The notes beneath the pieces are model-generated. The model had not been told where the DNA came from. It did no database searches and saw only the letters and a list, made by a program, of their open reading frames with translations. Source: Pelomyxa schiedti (Eukaryota; Evosea; Pelobiontida; Pelomyxidae). Taken from it: a stretch of DNA of 64,000 bases. The DNA is taken from NCBI GenBank assembly GCA_020536535.1, contig JAHLWZ010000505.1:9451-73450 (forward strand), written 5' to 3'. Below are positions 34,314 through 45,197 of the stretch, piece by piece (the first letter of the stretch is position 1; the number at the start of each line of letters is the position of its first letter). Position numbers and translations under genes: made by a program.

Positions 34314-34528
34314 GGTCAATAATGTATAGTACGAGGAAAACATAAAAAAGAGGGAGAACTGACAAGGCCTTCATGTGTCGTATTTTCCCGTATTTTCGTC
34401 CCACCACGACGGAATAAAAATAAAAAATGAAAAATTGCAAGTTGGTGCGACAGGTTGTTTGACATCTCCAGCACCGGTCAACAAAGCCACACACAGCAAA
34501 AAAAAAAAAAAATAAGTTCTTAGCATAG

Positions 34529-37500
34529 TCACCTCAGTTGCTTTCCCTTCAGAACCACTCTCACTTCCATGTGTTGTTCCTGTCCTTCTTCCTCATCAAC
34601 CTCCACTTCCTGTTGTTCCTCTTCTTGTTCCGGCCGCTTCTTGTGATGTGACTTACGGCTGTGTGACGAGTGGTACTGGCTGGTCTGGGCGTCCTGCAGG
34701 AGGCTCGGAGCTTCCTTCTTGTGGTGTGATCGAGGGTGATTGCTGCTGTTGTTCTGATGTTTATTCGGCGACGGCCTATGGCTGCCGCTTGTAGTGGTGC
34801 AAGGGGTTCCCGTGTCAGAGTAGTCGTCGTCGTCGCTGTAGTTCTCTTCCTCCCCGGCGTCGGGCTCGCTGTCAAACCAGACAAAGGCATCATCGGCGCC
34901 GTTGTCTTGGGAATGCGAGGAGGGGGTTTTCTTGGAGGAGGTTGTTGGTCCTCCTTGCGGTAGTGCCGAACTGGTAGTATCGGTAGTTGGAATTGATTTG
35001 CCTGATGGCTTGGTCACTGTTTTACTATCTAGTTAGCTAAATTGTGGGTGGTTGCATTTTTGTTAACCTTGGGAAGCTGGAGAGTTTTTCGAGCTATAGA
35101 AAAATGATTTTCTGTTGAGAAGGGGAGATGTATCTTTAGGTGAAATACCTTGTTTGTTTGCTCTTGTTCTTCCGGCCTTTCCGTTTGTCTGCACCAAATG
35201 TTAGTAAACAATTTCAATAGATATGCTGACCTGAATACACAACAGTAGGAGGAAAGAGTGCAACCTCCATTTCTCTCATAAGATTATGCCTCCGTGTGTA
35301 GGCTTCATCAGATGTGTCCTCTTCACTAGATCCCTTAAAGCAGAACCAAATAATTCAGACAGGTATTGCAAGACGATTTACATACTTCTGTCGGTGTTGG
35401 TTGGTTGTTTTGCAGAACTCTCCAGGATGGAAGAGGAATGGCTTTTGGAATTGGAGGAGGCTCATATCTTACACTTATCTGTTATAATATAAATTAGGAG
35501 CATAGTTACGGTTAAATATATCGTACAGGGGAAGAAATAACAATCCGGTCTGGATCATAATCAGCAGTTCTGGAATTTGGTCTGTGCAACGACTGACGAG
35601 CTCTTTTACTTGAAGGTGGTTTCAAGATCTTATTATTGTATTTGAGGGACTTAAAGAAGATAAAGCTGCCGTACTTCTGGGGGGAGTACAGAAAAATCAG
35701 GGGGGTTTGTGGAGTATGCTACACGAACTACCCAGTGTCCATACATGTCCCTGGTCAGGGAAGGGTATTGCTGGTTTTCCCAAGAAAAACAGGTGGAGTT
35801 TGAATGTGATGATTGCCGTTCAGCGTTGTCCCATTGCAAAAGAAGTCTAGAATATGTGATGAGTGCAGCTTCTATTAGCGGGAGAGGTCCCCAAGTAAAA
35901 ATATTGAAGAGATTTTTGGGCAGTACTCTTTACGTTCATTTGATTGATGACAGGCTAAGAGAGCCACTGGTTGCAATGCCGATTTTTCTTCATAATCCTT
36001 CTTTTTTCCCCCACTCCAGTCACTGCAAAGAAGTGGAATAAAAGTTACATACAAGATCGTTCAAAAGAAGTAACCACAAGTATCTACAGAATATTCTTAC
36101 ACGCTTTGATTTAGAAAAGCACATCATTTTCCTCATCAGTAGAAGGTGCTTAAGTGTTGCTTGTAGTTTCCAATCTTCCTCGTTTTCCTCACTCTCCAAG
36201 TCATCATCGTCATAAGTAATTTCCACTTCTTCCTCACTGCTTGTCTCCACCAATTTTTTCCGCGCAGGACGATGGCGATTTGGTTGGGATGACTTCAAGA
36301 CCCGCCGAGGTACAGGAACACCCCCCGATCTCCGCCTGTTGCATGCAGCACACTGACAGATATTCCGGCAAACAAGGCATACATAAGTGTGCAAGCAACT
36401 GTCTACGTCAGCAGTGTAGTGCTTGAGGAGGCAATTAGCGCAAAATGAACTCCCACATTGGTTGCAGCATATATACCAAGCATGTCTGAGCACAGACAAT
36501 GTAAACTTTGAGAATTATTTGGGGTTCAAAATTACTTGAGATGGCATTGATGACAAGTGCGCCCCAAAGGATAGATGATGTGCCGCTTGTGAGCTACTCT
36601 TTGTTGTTTCTGCATTTATGACGTGATATGAATACAACTTTCAGTGTTAATATATACAGTTATTTTTCTTTCACTGCATACAAACCAGCCCAAGTCTTTC
36701 TTCATTTGATCTATCCATGTCTTGAAAAATTGTGCCCCAGCCCAACTCAGAGGCATTTCGCCAAACAGGTGGCTCCCCCTGCGCTAGTACAACTAAGTAT
36801 CTAAGGTGTCCGTTCTTGCAATGTGAATATCAGATGACGCACTAAAAGGCAAGAAAGATTACAGTAGTGACTTTCTTTGATAGAACTTCGACAAGTTGTG
36901 GCTCGCTTCTTGAAGACGGAACACGAGCTGGAGCAAAGTACTCACTAGGGTCATCGTTATCAATGAAGTCGGCACAGTTACAAAGCGTCGACCCGGTGGG
37001 AGAGGAAAGTCTAGTTATGGCTCTAGGACTAGAAATTTCCTCATTTGGCAATTCAGTTGCTGACACACGAGTTGTCTCAGTTGAGCCAAAATTGGAAAGA
37101 GTGGGTAGGATGGAGCCAGTGTTGGAGCTGGTTCTGCCCTTTTTCTGAAAACGGGTGCGAGAAGCAATTTGCCTTTCCAAAGGATTGTTCTGCACGTCTA
37201 TTGAACTGGCATTGTTTCCCGCAGTAACTGGCTGTTGACTTTGAAGCTGGGAAGCTGCCATTCGTGCCAGTACTTGGTCGAGTTCTTTACGAACTCCATC
37301 TGTTGTTTGATCCTTGAGTGCCAATGACACAGTTCCATTTTCAGAACTTGCCTCCTGCATCACATTGTGTACAACGGTATTGCCAGTAGCGGGTGGGATA
37401 CATAATGGGATTGCATTTACAAGAGGCAAGATTTTTGGTGAAAAAAGTTGTGGATACGCCTGCGCCTGTGTGATACTAACGTTGCTGCGCTGGGCATTTG

Positions 37501-38319
37501 AAGGTGATTGTGAAGACATGGTTGATGTCTTCCTGTGCCTGTGGGAGGATTTTGAAGAGTCACAGAGAGGAAACGCTTGTTGCTCTATAGATGCCGAGTT
37601 TCGAGGTTGCATAGCCCAGAGGTCTGCTGTTTTGTTAACTTCGAAGTCTATTGAGTTTGTGGGTGGAATGTACCTGAGCCACCTGAGATGAAAAGGGTAT
37701 TTCTGTTGCTCTCCAAACAGGCACGCACATTTTCCCTCCAACTGGGACCTACAATGTTAAGCACAACAACTAACAAATCACAAGTACTTGCAAGAAGTTC
37801 AGGAAGAGGCTCAAAAAAGTAGTGAAAATATTGGATGTATTCACAGATTTCTGTATTCCAGTGAAAGAAGCTAACCGCACTAGAATTCGATTTGTGGATC
37901 CACCCAAGGTTATACAACACAGTGAAAATGACTTCCTGCCTGCCACAAATGAATGATACACCACTTTCATTAACAGTGTCCAATAAAAAATGAATAGTGT
38001 ACCAATTCTTGTCAACGTGAAGGATAATTGGAGTCTCCCCAGCACATTTCTCACACAAGTACTTGAACTTGGAGTCACCTGGATATGGCATCACTCCACC
38101 TGCAAACCAAGTCACTTTGTCAACCAAAACGAGGTTCAAGAAAAGGAAAAAATAAAAAACACCAACAACTATGTATGGCATCTCCACTAAGACATTATCC
38201 AGTAAAAGAAAAGAAAATTGGGGAAAAAAAAACGGACTCAATAATTTCAGTTGCTTGCAGCCCTGGCACCTGTACTTGAACTCCAGTGGCTGAAAAAGTT
38301 TGGACCGCTGGGTGCTCAT
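34529..38319 (-). CDS. Chromatin protein: ASH2-like PHD/winged helix + CDCA7-type zinc finger + PEHE domain
   Basis: ATG at 38317-38319. The N-terminus has 'KYRCQGCKQL', then after introns 'SKFKYLCEKCAGETPIILHV' and 'VIFTVLYNLGWIHKS' plus 'FFHWNTEICEYIQYFHYFF', like the ASH2 PHD and winged-helix region. An intron (about 37685-37640) keeps frame into a Ser/Asn-rich linker. The zf-4CXXC_R1 domain follows: 'IIYPLGRTCHQCHLK', 'WYICCNQCGSSFCANCLLKH', 'VCLVCRNICQCAACNRRRSG' (about 36570-36310). After an acidic linker, canonical splice sites (GTAAGA near 36104, GTAAAG near 35930) keep one frame into 'LLLQWDNAERQSSHSN' and 'PPEILKPPSSKRARQ'. The PEHE domain then appears: 'TADYDPDRIVISSPISVRYE', 'IPKAIPLPSWRVL' and 'SSEEDTSDEAYTRRHNLMRE' (about 35570-35270). 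An acidic/His-rich tail ends at 34529. PEHE binds MYST acetyltransferase; the CDCA7 finger binds DNA. Two fused gene models remain possible. Confidence 0.65.
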
Positions 38320-38413
38320 CACTTTGATTTGTAATTTTTCTTTTTCATGGTTTACGTAAGACACGATTTGTTCTTGGCTCTTTTACTTTCGGAGCTAAGT
38401 CAAGGCAAAGAGG

Positions 38414-40587
38414 TCAGGGATACACTACACGGCCATTGGAGACGCAAAGCAGAACTTTTGCGGTGTGGATGGAAGTTAGGGGTATTTGAAAGAGGTCTTT
38501 GCTCAGAACAATCAGGTCAGCTTTCTTCCCAGGTTCTAGTGTGCCGGTCTCCATCTTTGGTTTGTTTAGTAAGTTTTGTTTTGTATGAGGTAACTGACAT
38601 CAAGGTGGTTGACATAGGCCGAGCCAGATGTGTATGCGCATAGAATGTCTTCCAGTGGCACAATTTGCGAAGGTAACCAAACCGGCTTGGTTTCATCGTC
38701 TCCTATGTTCCTGTGGGTAACAGCTATCTCGATGCCACTGTAGAATAATGTCAACAAATTCAAGGTGGGTGCAGATATTACTCTAGAGGGTTAAGTGATG
38801 ACACTGGCCAATCACTTCCACAGCACAATTTCCCACCCGATTCCAGAATTGATCTGATAGGGTATTGCTGGGATGACCTCAAAGGACCTAGTACTGTTTG
38901 AGTTGTTTTCATGTCGTTGTCCAGGCGAAACCAAAGAGGACTAAAGGTCGATATGATGCCCAGTCTTGCAAACCTCGGTATGTCAGAAGGACACACTAAT
39001 TGCAGGTGTGCAATGTGGTGCCGCAAGTCATTCATGCCGTGTTTCCTTCTTGCCACTTCAAACCCATCTAAGGCAACAGTGACGGCTCTATCGCCAACTG
39101 CGTGGATATGAATCTAGTTTGGTTGTTGGATACTTTTTTTGGACTTTTCAATCGCACACCTGATACCCATTACCATCCAACTGGACTATTATGTCTTCCA
39201 ATTCTTTTGGGTCATAGTTTAATAGCCCCATAGGATTTGGGCAGGTTTCGAGTAGGAAAGGTTGGTGAAGCGCTGCAGTTCTTGACTCCATGACTCTTGA
39301 AAAATTTTAACATCAAAGATAATGCAGAAAAATACACACCCGTCTAGCATTATTTTTACTGTGCTTACTCGAAAGTGGGTGCGTTGTGAAGCCCTCAACG
39401 AATTCAAGTGCCTGGGATTCTGTTAATTTGATACTGCTATCCCGTATTCGTTGGAGTTGGTGGGCTACTCTACAGTTGTGACGCCCTTCACCCATTGTAG
39501 TGATAAAGACGCCTTCGGGAGAAGATATCTATCTGGCAGGCGATAGTGCACACCACACGGCTTGCATATTGTTGATATCCTATCAGAAGGCTCTCTCTCA
39601 CTACAAGGTTCGTTGTTTGTTACAGTAGGTTCAGTCAGAAACATGTCGGCATAGTAAGGAAAATTCGAGTCGCGAACAAGTCCTTCCTGAAATGCTGTTA
39701 TTCCCAACGGCCTGAGTTGACTCAAGCCAGTAGCAAGGGCAGCCATCTGTGAGAGGTTATTTTTGAATTTGCGTAATAAGATACCTTAAAAGCGTGTGTT
39801 GGGGGAGGAAGGCATTTATAGAGGAACTCACTGGCTTCCTCATGTAACAATCCATTCGGGATTCCATTACTAGTGTATGTGCTAAGTACATTGATACAAA
39901 CTTGAGGCTACCTATCCAAGCATACTACGCCACCAGTAATATGAGTATCTTCAGTGATTTTGGCAATCTGAAGAGCCCTTGTATTGGCCCAGGCGGCGTG
40001 CCCGTCCCACCTCCTGCAGAAAAAATGGGTTTATGGAGAGAATGGAGAAATAACCTAATTACTGCAGGGCGAGAGGGAACTACGGCATCGAGCATTGCTC
40101 GTGGGGATTCATTGCAATGAGAAAACCAATCATCAACCCATCCAGAGCCTATCACCCATTCACAGTCACTTGTGAGGCAATTTGAAGAGGCGAATCTTAA
40201 AGAAGGATTCATAGAGTTTCAAAAGCTAGCAGGAGAGTACTCGCGAATTGTCTTTAAGCCATTTGCGAGTGTTCCTGTGCTCTCCAAAACGCAATTGCAC
40301 AGCTGTGAGCCCCCAAAAATGACATGCACATGAGCATCCTGAAACGCCGGCATGCAGAACACGCCCGCCTCAGCACCTAGCATTGGATGAACAAATAATC
40401 AACGGGCACAGCACAAGCACAGATCCACACAAGAACCAGTCAACATTGTCACATCCGCAGTCTCCGCCTCAGATCTTACCGGCCCCACGTAATCGATGGC
40501 ATCACCGCACCACGTCACCTCGCCCATCGTCCTGTACCCACATTTTCCAGTCCACAATGCGCCCCTAACGCCAAGCTTTCGTGACAT
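38414..40587 (-). CDS. Amidohydrolase family 3 protein (YtcJ-like)
   Basis: ATG at 40585-40587 ('MSRKLGVRGALWTGKCGYRT'); an intron starts with GTAAGATC. Exon 2 holds the metal motif 'FCMPAFQDAHVHVIFGG' (about 40370-40310), an Asp-x-His-x-His site. Later exons encode 'HIHAVGDRAVTVALDGFEVA' (about 39115-39050), 'HGMNDLRHHIAHLQLVCPSD', 'IPRFARLGIISTFSPLWF' and 'ILESGGKLCCGSDWPVSSLN', where the Gly-Ser-Asp-Trp-Pro motif gives the catalytic Asp. The end, 'LEPGKKADLIVLSKDLFQIP' and 'GRVVYP', is the usual closing beta-sandwich strand. Family members hydrolyse amide bonds or act on long-chain and exogenous amides; the substrate is unknown. The start lies 84 bp from that of Rab3GAP1 on the other strand. 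Confidence 0.85.
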
Positions 40588-40671
40588 CCCACGTGCCGGG
40601 GAATACTGTCAAAGTGCCAAACAGGTGACGAAGAAAATTGTTTCGTTTGTGAAACAACAAAACAAAAAAAA

Positions 40672-43600
40672 ATGGCAGGGAGTGATGGTGCTACGGAGGA
40701 CGGTTGGAACTTCGAGATTGGGGAAGGTGAAGATCTGTCGCTCAACAGTGCGGCACAACCTGCTGTGTCGTCTCAAACTAGCAGCACAGAGACACAGAGT
40801 ACTACTACAAGTGTTACGGCACAACCACCTGTTGTCACTCCTCCGGAAGAGAGTGCTACTGTGTTGCTTAGTGGGAGTGCGTCGGTCGAAAAAAGTGCAC
40901 CTGCGGTCGCACCCAATAAATATTCGAGCAGTAGTAATGTGCAAAAGGAGGAGTCTGAGCAACCCTTTGAAATACTTGACTTCACTTGTGCCTCCCCATG
41001 GGAAAAATTTGTGTCTCAAATTGAAACCATTCTACGCTCTTGGAAAGGCAGTCCCGTTTCTGACTCAGTAAATGTTTTCAATTATCTTTCATGTGGACAC
41101 TCAAACACCCTTTCCATAGTGTTCTCAATATGTTAAATGGAATGGCCGGTCCTTTTCCATTGAATACAGAATCAACTCGAAAGTGGCAACTCCAGGCACT
41201 TCATTAAGCACGCATATTAATAACATGGGACTCGATTTTTGCGCCAATCCTCTTCAACGCTGGTTTCTTTATTTTTTTCCGCTCCCTCATCCATTTGCTG
41301 ATTGATATCAGGTTTGGAACACCCGAATTTTTACACGTCATTCCGCAAGATAGCGCCAGTGTTAGCCCCTGTACCAATTCTCAACTTATAAGCAGCTTTT
41401 CTATCGCAGCAGCCAACTGCTCCTGGTACATTGGATACCGTATGATTGTATCTAAGGTTCACAGGCACACACCCATTTTTGTACCCTATGGACCAGCGGC
41501 CATGTTCGACTATGTTGGAGTGTCCAGAGAAGAGTTTAAAACCGCACATTTTTCGTCACACACCATGCAGGCAGCACCTTACGCTCTTCGTTACCTTGAT
41601 GGCCTACTTCCTTTCTATTTTTCGAAAATTGTACCAATTCCTTCCATTTGTTCTAGCGTCACAAATGCACTGCAGGGAGTATCGGGTACTCTTCCAGATA
41701 AGCTCCATATCCGTACTCTTTTTACATATCTACAAATTGGAGGACCACCCACTCTTTGGCGCTTTCCAGGGTATTCTTCTTTCACTGAGTATTCATTTGA
41801 CCCTTTCTAGTCACGCAGATGACCCAACAGCCACAACTACTGGTCAGCTGTCACCTCCTTTATGGGGTCCTATTGAAGATCCTGTCTCAAGTAACTATCT
41901 CGTATTTTTCGCGTTAATCCCTCGAAAGAGGCTAACATAACTCATCGGTACTCTGAACATAAGACTTACGACTACAACTGGAGTGGCAACACACAAACCG
42001 TTTGTCTTGCTAATTTATTATTCCCTTCCTCATCTATGCCAGCTGTTACTGATAATTCTTCCATTACGGAATACACCTTGGACTCGGCTCAGCATTGCTA
42101 TATAACTTGCAAATTTGATGACAGGTAGTTGCATTCTCACACTTTGTCCTAATTCTTTAAATCAGTCTGAGGTGCCCTTTATCACGAAGTGTCCGTGCCT
42201 TGATGCTTGGAGTCATTGATGTCACCCCATTTACCTCAATATCCCAAATAATCAACAGTATGCACTTTTTTTTGTTGTTTTGTATCCCCGTCCCACATTC
42301 CACCAGCAACCAAGCAAACATCTGATAGCACTTTGAAAGCAATCTCTAGGTCTATATCCAATACATTTAACACAACTCATATTCCCATGAAACAAGTACG
42401 TTTTATCACCCCCAAACTCACTAATATAATGCAGGAACTAGAGGAAATAATGTTGCGCGTCTTCTCGTCTACCGACAATTTCACTCCAGTCACATATAAC
42501 CGACTGGATATTCAGAGTGCTCCTCCTTTGTCCCTTCCATCCATCCTTGTACTGCACATGCTACGATTTCCTGGTTTAACAGGTTCAGTACTTTTTCCCA
42601 TTGTTTTACTTGTCAATGCATGCCAGGTATGCTGCATATTTGGCGAGAATTTGTGAAGCAATTAAGATATCACTGGGAGAGCAACCTTCCTCTTCCCAGT
42701 GTTACTCAGTCTCCAGAACTTGACTGTTGTCTCCTGTATCAAAAACTGCAAATGGTGCAGCCTTTTAGTGATAGGCAAATCACTAACATAGCATGGTTAT
42801 AGTTAAATTACTGCCGGTGGTACTCCAACCATTTTGGCAATGATACAGCAAAAAGTAATGATGTAATCAATGGCTGGGATTTTGGTGCCGACCTGGAATC
42901 TCATGACACCCCTCGTCTTCTTCTCACCGGGGAACCAATTGTTGCTCCTGTCACGCAGGTGTGTTTATTTGGTCATTCAAGTATTTCACATAGCTGAAGG
43001 AAACTGGGGTTATGACAGAAGATATGATAACTGAGTATGAGTCTGTACTTTCAAGACTTGGAACATCAATGGAAGGGTCCCGTTTGCGCGCTAGAATGCA
43101 ATCTGCTTCTCTCCTCTCTGGTAATATTAATAATGTCATCTTACACTGACAACTTCTAGATATGCAAGCATTTAAGGCAGCCAATCCAGGTAGCATGCTG
43201 GAGGATTTTGTACGTTGGCATTCCCCGAATGATTGGATACCTGATGGTTCTGGCGGGGGCCATCTTAGCAGTAGGATGACTGGATCAACCCAAAACTTAT
43301 GGCGGAGTGTATGGGAGGTTTATTCACATTTCTAGAGTTAAAATGTAACGCCTAGCAACAGGAAGCACAACCGCTACCAGTATGCAAACAACCACCTCTG
43401 TTTGATTGTAAGAAAGAAGCAGCGAAGGTACAACTGTCACATTGACACACGTCTTACATTTTCCAGGTTCTGCATTACTTCGAAACAATTACTCCATCAG
43501 ATCTTCTAAAGCAGTTTGTTATTCCTCAATTTTTGTTTTCCTAACCAATTTACGTTATTAGGCTCCTTGGAATAATTTTCACTACGTTACATCACTTTTT

Positions 43601-44227
43601 CACAACTCCACCAAGTCGTTCTCCCTTCGTAGTATACCTAGGTCTCACTTACTCGTAGGTTTCGAGCTACAAGACGAATTAAATAGTGCACACGAAGCAT
43701 ACACTGGAAATTATACAGCAGTAAAGAACCGGGCAGCTGCATTTGAGGATTCCGTAAGACGGCTTTGGAAATCCCCTACAAAGTAAGTAACCAGCATAAC
43801 CGTAGCTTTAATTCTTTTGTTTAGTCCCTCCTCCGATTATGAGGCTATCTGGTTGGCTCTAGGCAGCCTGGAATTAACAGCAGCAAGAGCTGTCTCTTTA
43901 ATTCATAAACTCGGTTCTCTTACGGCCGTTGTGGAGTCCCTACTACTAACGAACAATTGTGCTCTCACATCCTCTTCTGAGAGCAGTGAAGTGATAACTA
44001 GCTTCAAGAACGTAGAAGGAAGTATGCCCCATCCACATCCTCGCAATTTTTCTCGTATTTAAAAAAACCACACAGAAATGCCAGACGCAGAACAGTACGA
44101 GTTCCTTGTGCGCTGTGAAACTCCAGGACACGTTCCGCACACAACATTGATGCACCGTTTCTATGCCGCAGTGATACCGAGTACCTTTGCTCCAACAACG
44201 GTGAGAGTCGCCTACAGTTACCTCTGA
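40672..44227 (+). CDS. RAB3GAP1: Rab3 GTPase-activating protein catalytic subunit
   Basis: ATG at 40672 after an A-rich leader. Residues near 100 give 'FEILDFTCASPWEKFVSQIE', the family's N-terminal signature. More than ten exons follow. Recognisable blocks are 'RYSEHKTYDYNWSGNTQ', 'LRCPLSRSVRALMLGV' (about 42160-42210), 'IWREFVKQLRYHWESNLPLP' and 'LDCCLLYQKLQM' (about 42640-42755), 'LLLTGEPIVAPVTQ', 'SRLRARMQSASLLS', 'AFKAANPGSMLEDFVRWHSP' (about 43160-43230), 'KVLHYFETITPSDLL', and a C-terminus 'EYEFLVRCETPGHVPHTTLM' plus 'HRFYAAVIPS'. The animal complex with RAB3GAP2 acts as GAP for Rab3 and GEF for Rab18 at the ER and in autophagy. The conserved RARMQ loop contains the arginine finger region. 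Stop at 44225-44227. Confidence 0.88.
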
Positions 44228-44359
44228 GTCTCAGGCTCTATTTTTGCGTCCTCGGGCCGCAGTTGCGATGACTTGATTTTTCACTAAACACAGTCTTTTT
44301 AATCAAAGTTCGTTCGCAATTTTATTTTTTTTCACCAGAGAAATTTGCAGAAACGGAGT

Positions 44360-44811
44360 GAGGCACTGGCGGAGTGGTGTTCCGCAACACCACATCGTTT
44401 TCCGCGGTGTGGTGTGCGGGTACCCTAACCCTAAGTTCAGGGCTATGTGCCGCTCCAAAAGAGGGTTTTTCCCGACACTTCTTTTTTGTGCTGAGTGTCG
44501 GGAGCAAGCCAACCCCTCCCCTCTGTCCTTTTTTCCTCGTAAAAAAGGGTTGGCCTTCGCCGGAGCCCTGTGGTGTTTGCCTGCGTCGCGCGCGGCGTCT
44601 GCCCCCGTCCTGCGGGCGAGAGCGGCGGCAAGAGGGCCTGGGCGAGACTGCCCCCCGGATATTTCCTGGGGGGCATGAGAGGTGCGTCCTCGCTTCTCGC
44701 TCTTGGCTGTCTTGTTGTTGCTCTCGCTTGTGGGTGGGGACCTTGCACGGCCGCCGTGTGCGTCGCGGGCGGACGCCTCACGCCGCTTCTGCGTTTCTCT
44801 GGCCTTTTTTT
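44360..44811 (+). ncRNA. Candidate telomerase RNA gene (structured GC-rich interval with telomeric template)
   Basis: This interval between two protein genes holds two exact CCCTAA hexamers (44423-44434). On the plus strand they would template TTAGGG telomere repeats. Just upstream is a perfect 8-bp hairpin (44374-44381 with 44386-44393) and an alternative 7-bp pairing across 44388-44394/44408-44414, which could act as a template boundary. Downstream is a 9-bp stem (44471-44479 with 44494-44502) preceded by a five-U tract, with a six-U tract in its loop. An A6 tract lies at 44541-44546 within a further helix (44509-44515 with 44547-44553). U-tract, stem and distant A-tract is the layout of the telomerase RNA pseudoknot and triple helix. 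A GC-rich hairpin follows (44650-44656 with 44668-44674), and a T7 run at 44805-44811 may end the RNA. Ends are guesses; A and T runs are common in this genome, so pseudoknot evidence is supportive, not conclusive. Confidence 0.45.
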
Positions 44812-45197
44812 AAACCTAAAAAGAAAAACGCTTCTCTACTGTTGGGTTTTTTCCTTCCAAAAGGGAGAACAAACACAGTCGTTGATGCCCCTCTACAAAG
44901 CCTCTTTGTGCGCGCTGTTCTGGTAAAAAAAAACAGAAAAAGACACGTTTCCGAAAGCACGTTTTGTCCTTTTGCGATAACAAAAAAACACTAGACTAGA
45001 ACAAAAGACAGCGTTCCGGTCTGTTGAATATTTTATTGCATTTCGTGGCAGGTGTGGTAGGTGCCAACTTGCGCTTTTCTTTTTTTCTCATTGTGATCGA
45101 TCTGATGGGCGTACGGCGAAAGGCTTTCCACGTTGGATCTGGGTGTCCCGCTGCGTTCGAAAAAAAAAACAAAAAAAACCCCACTTAAACAGACGTG
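44812..45197. other. Intergenic region upstream of the VPS9 gene
   Basis: Nearly 390 bp without a convincing exon. It has A-runs (about 44926-44933 and 45160-45178) and ends in the A-rich leader of the VPS9 start codon at 45198. Confidence 0.5.

Noticed and set aside
44423-44434. Telomeric hexamers as a sign of a chromosome end
   Set aside because: Ordinary conserved genes lie on both sides for tens of kilobases, and only two copies are present.
44374-44994. Open frames of 206, 118 and 112 codons through the GC-rich interval after Rab3GAP1
   Set aside because: They overlap on both strands, start at alternative codons, show no domain and are expected in GC-rich sequence poor in stops. The inverted repeats and the telomeric hexamers fit a structured RNA better.
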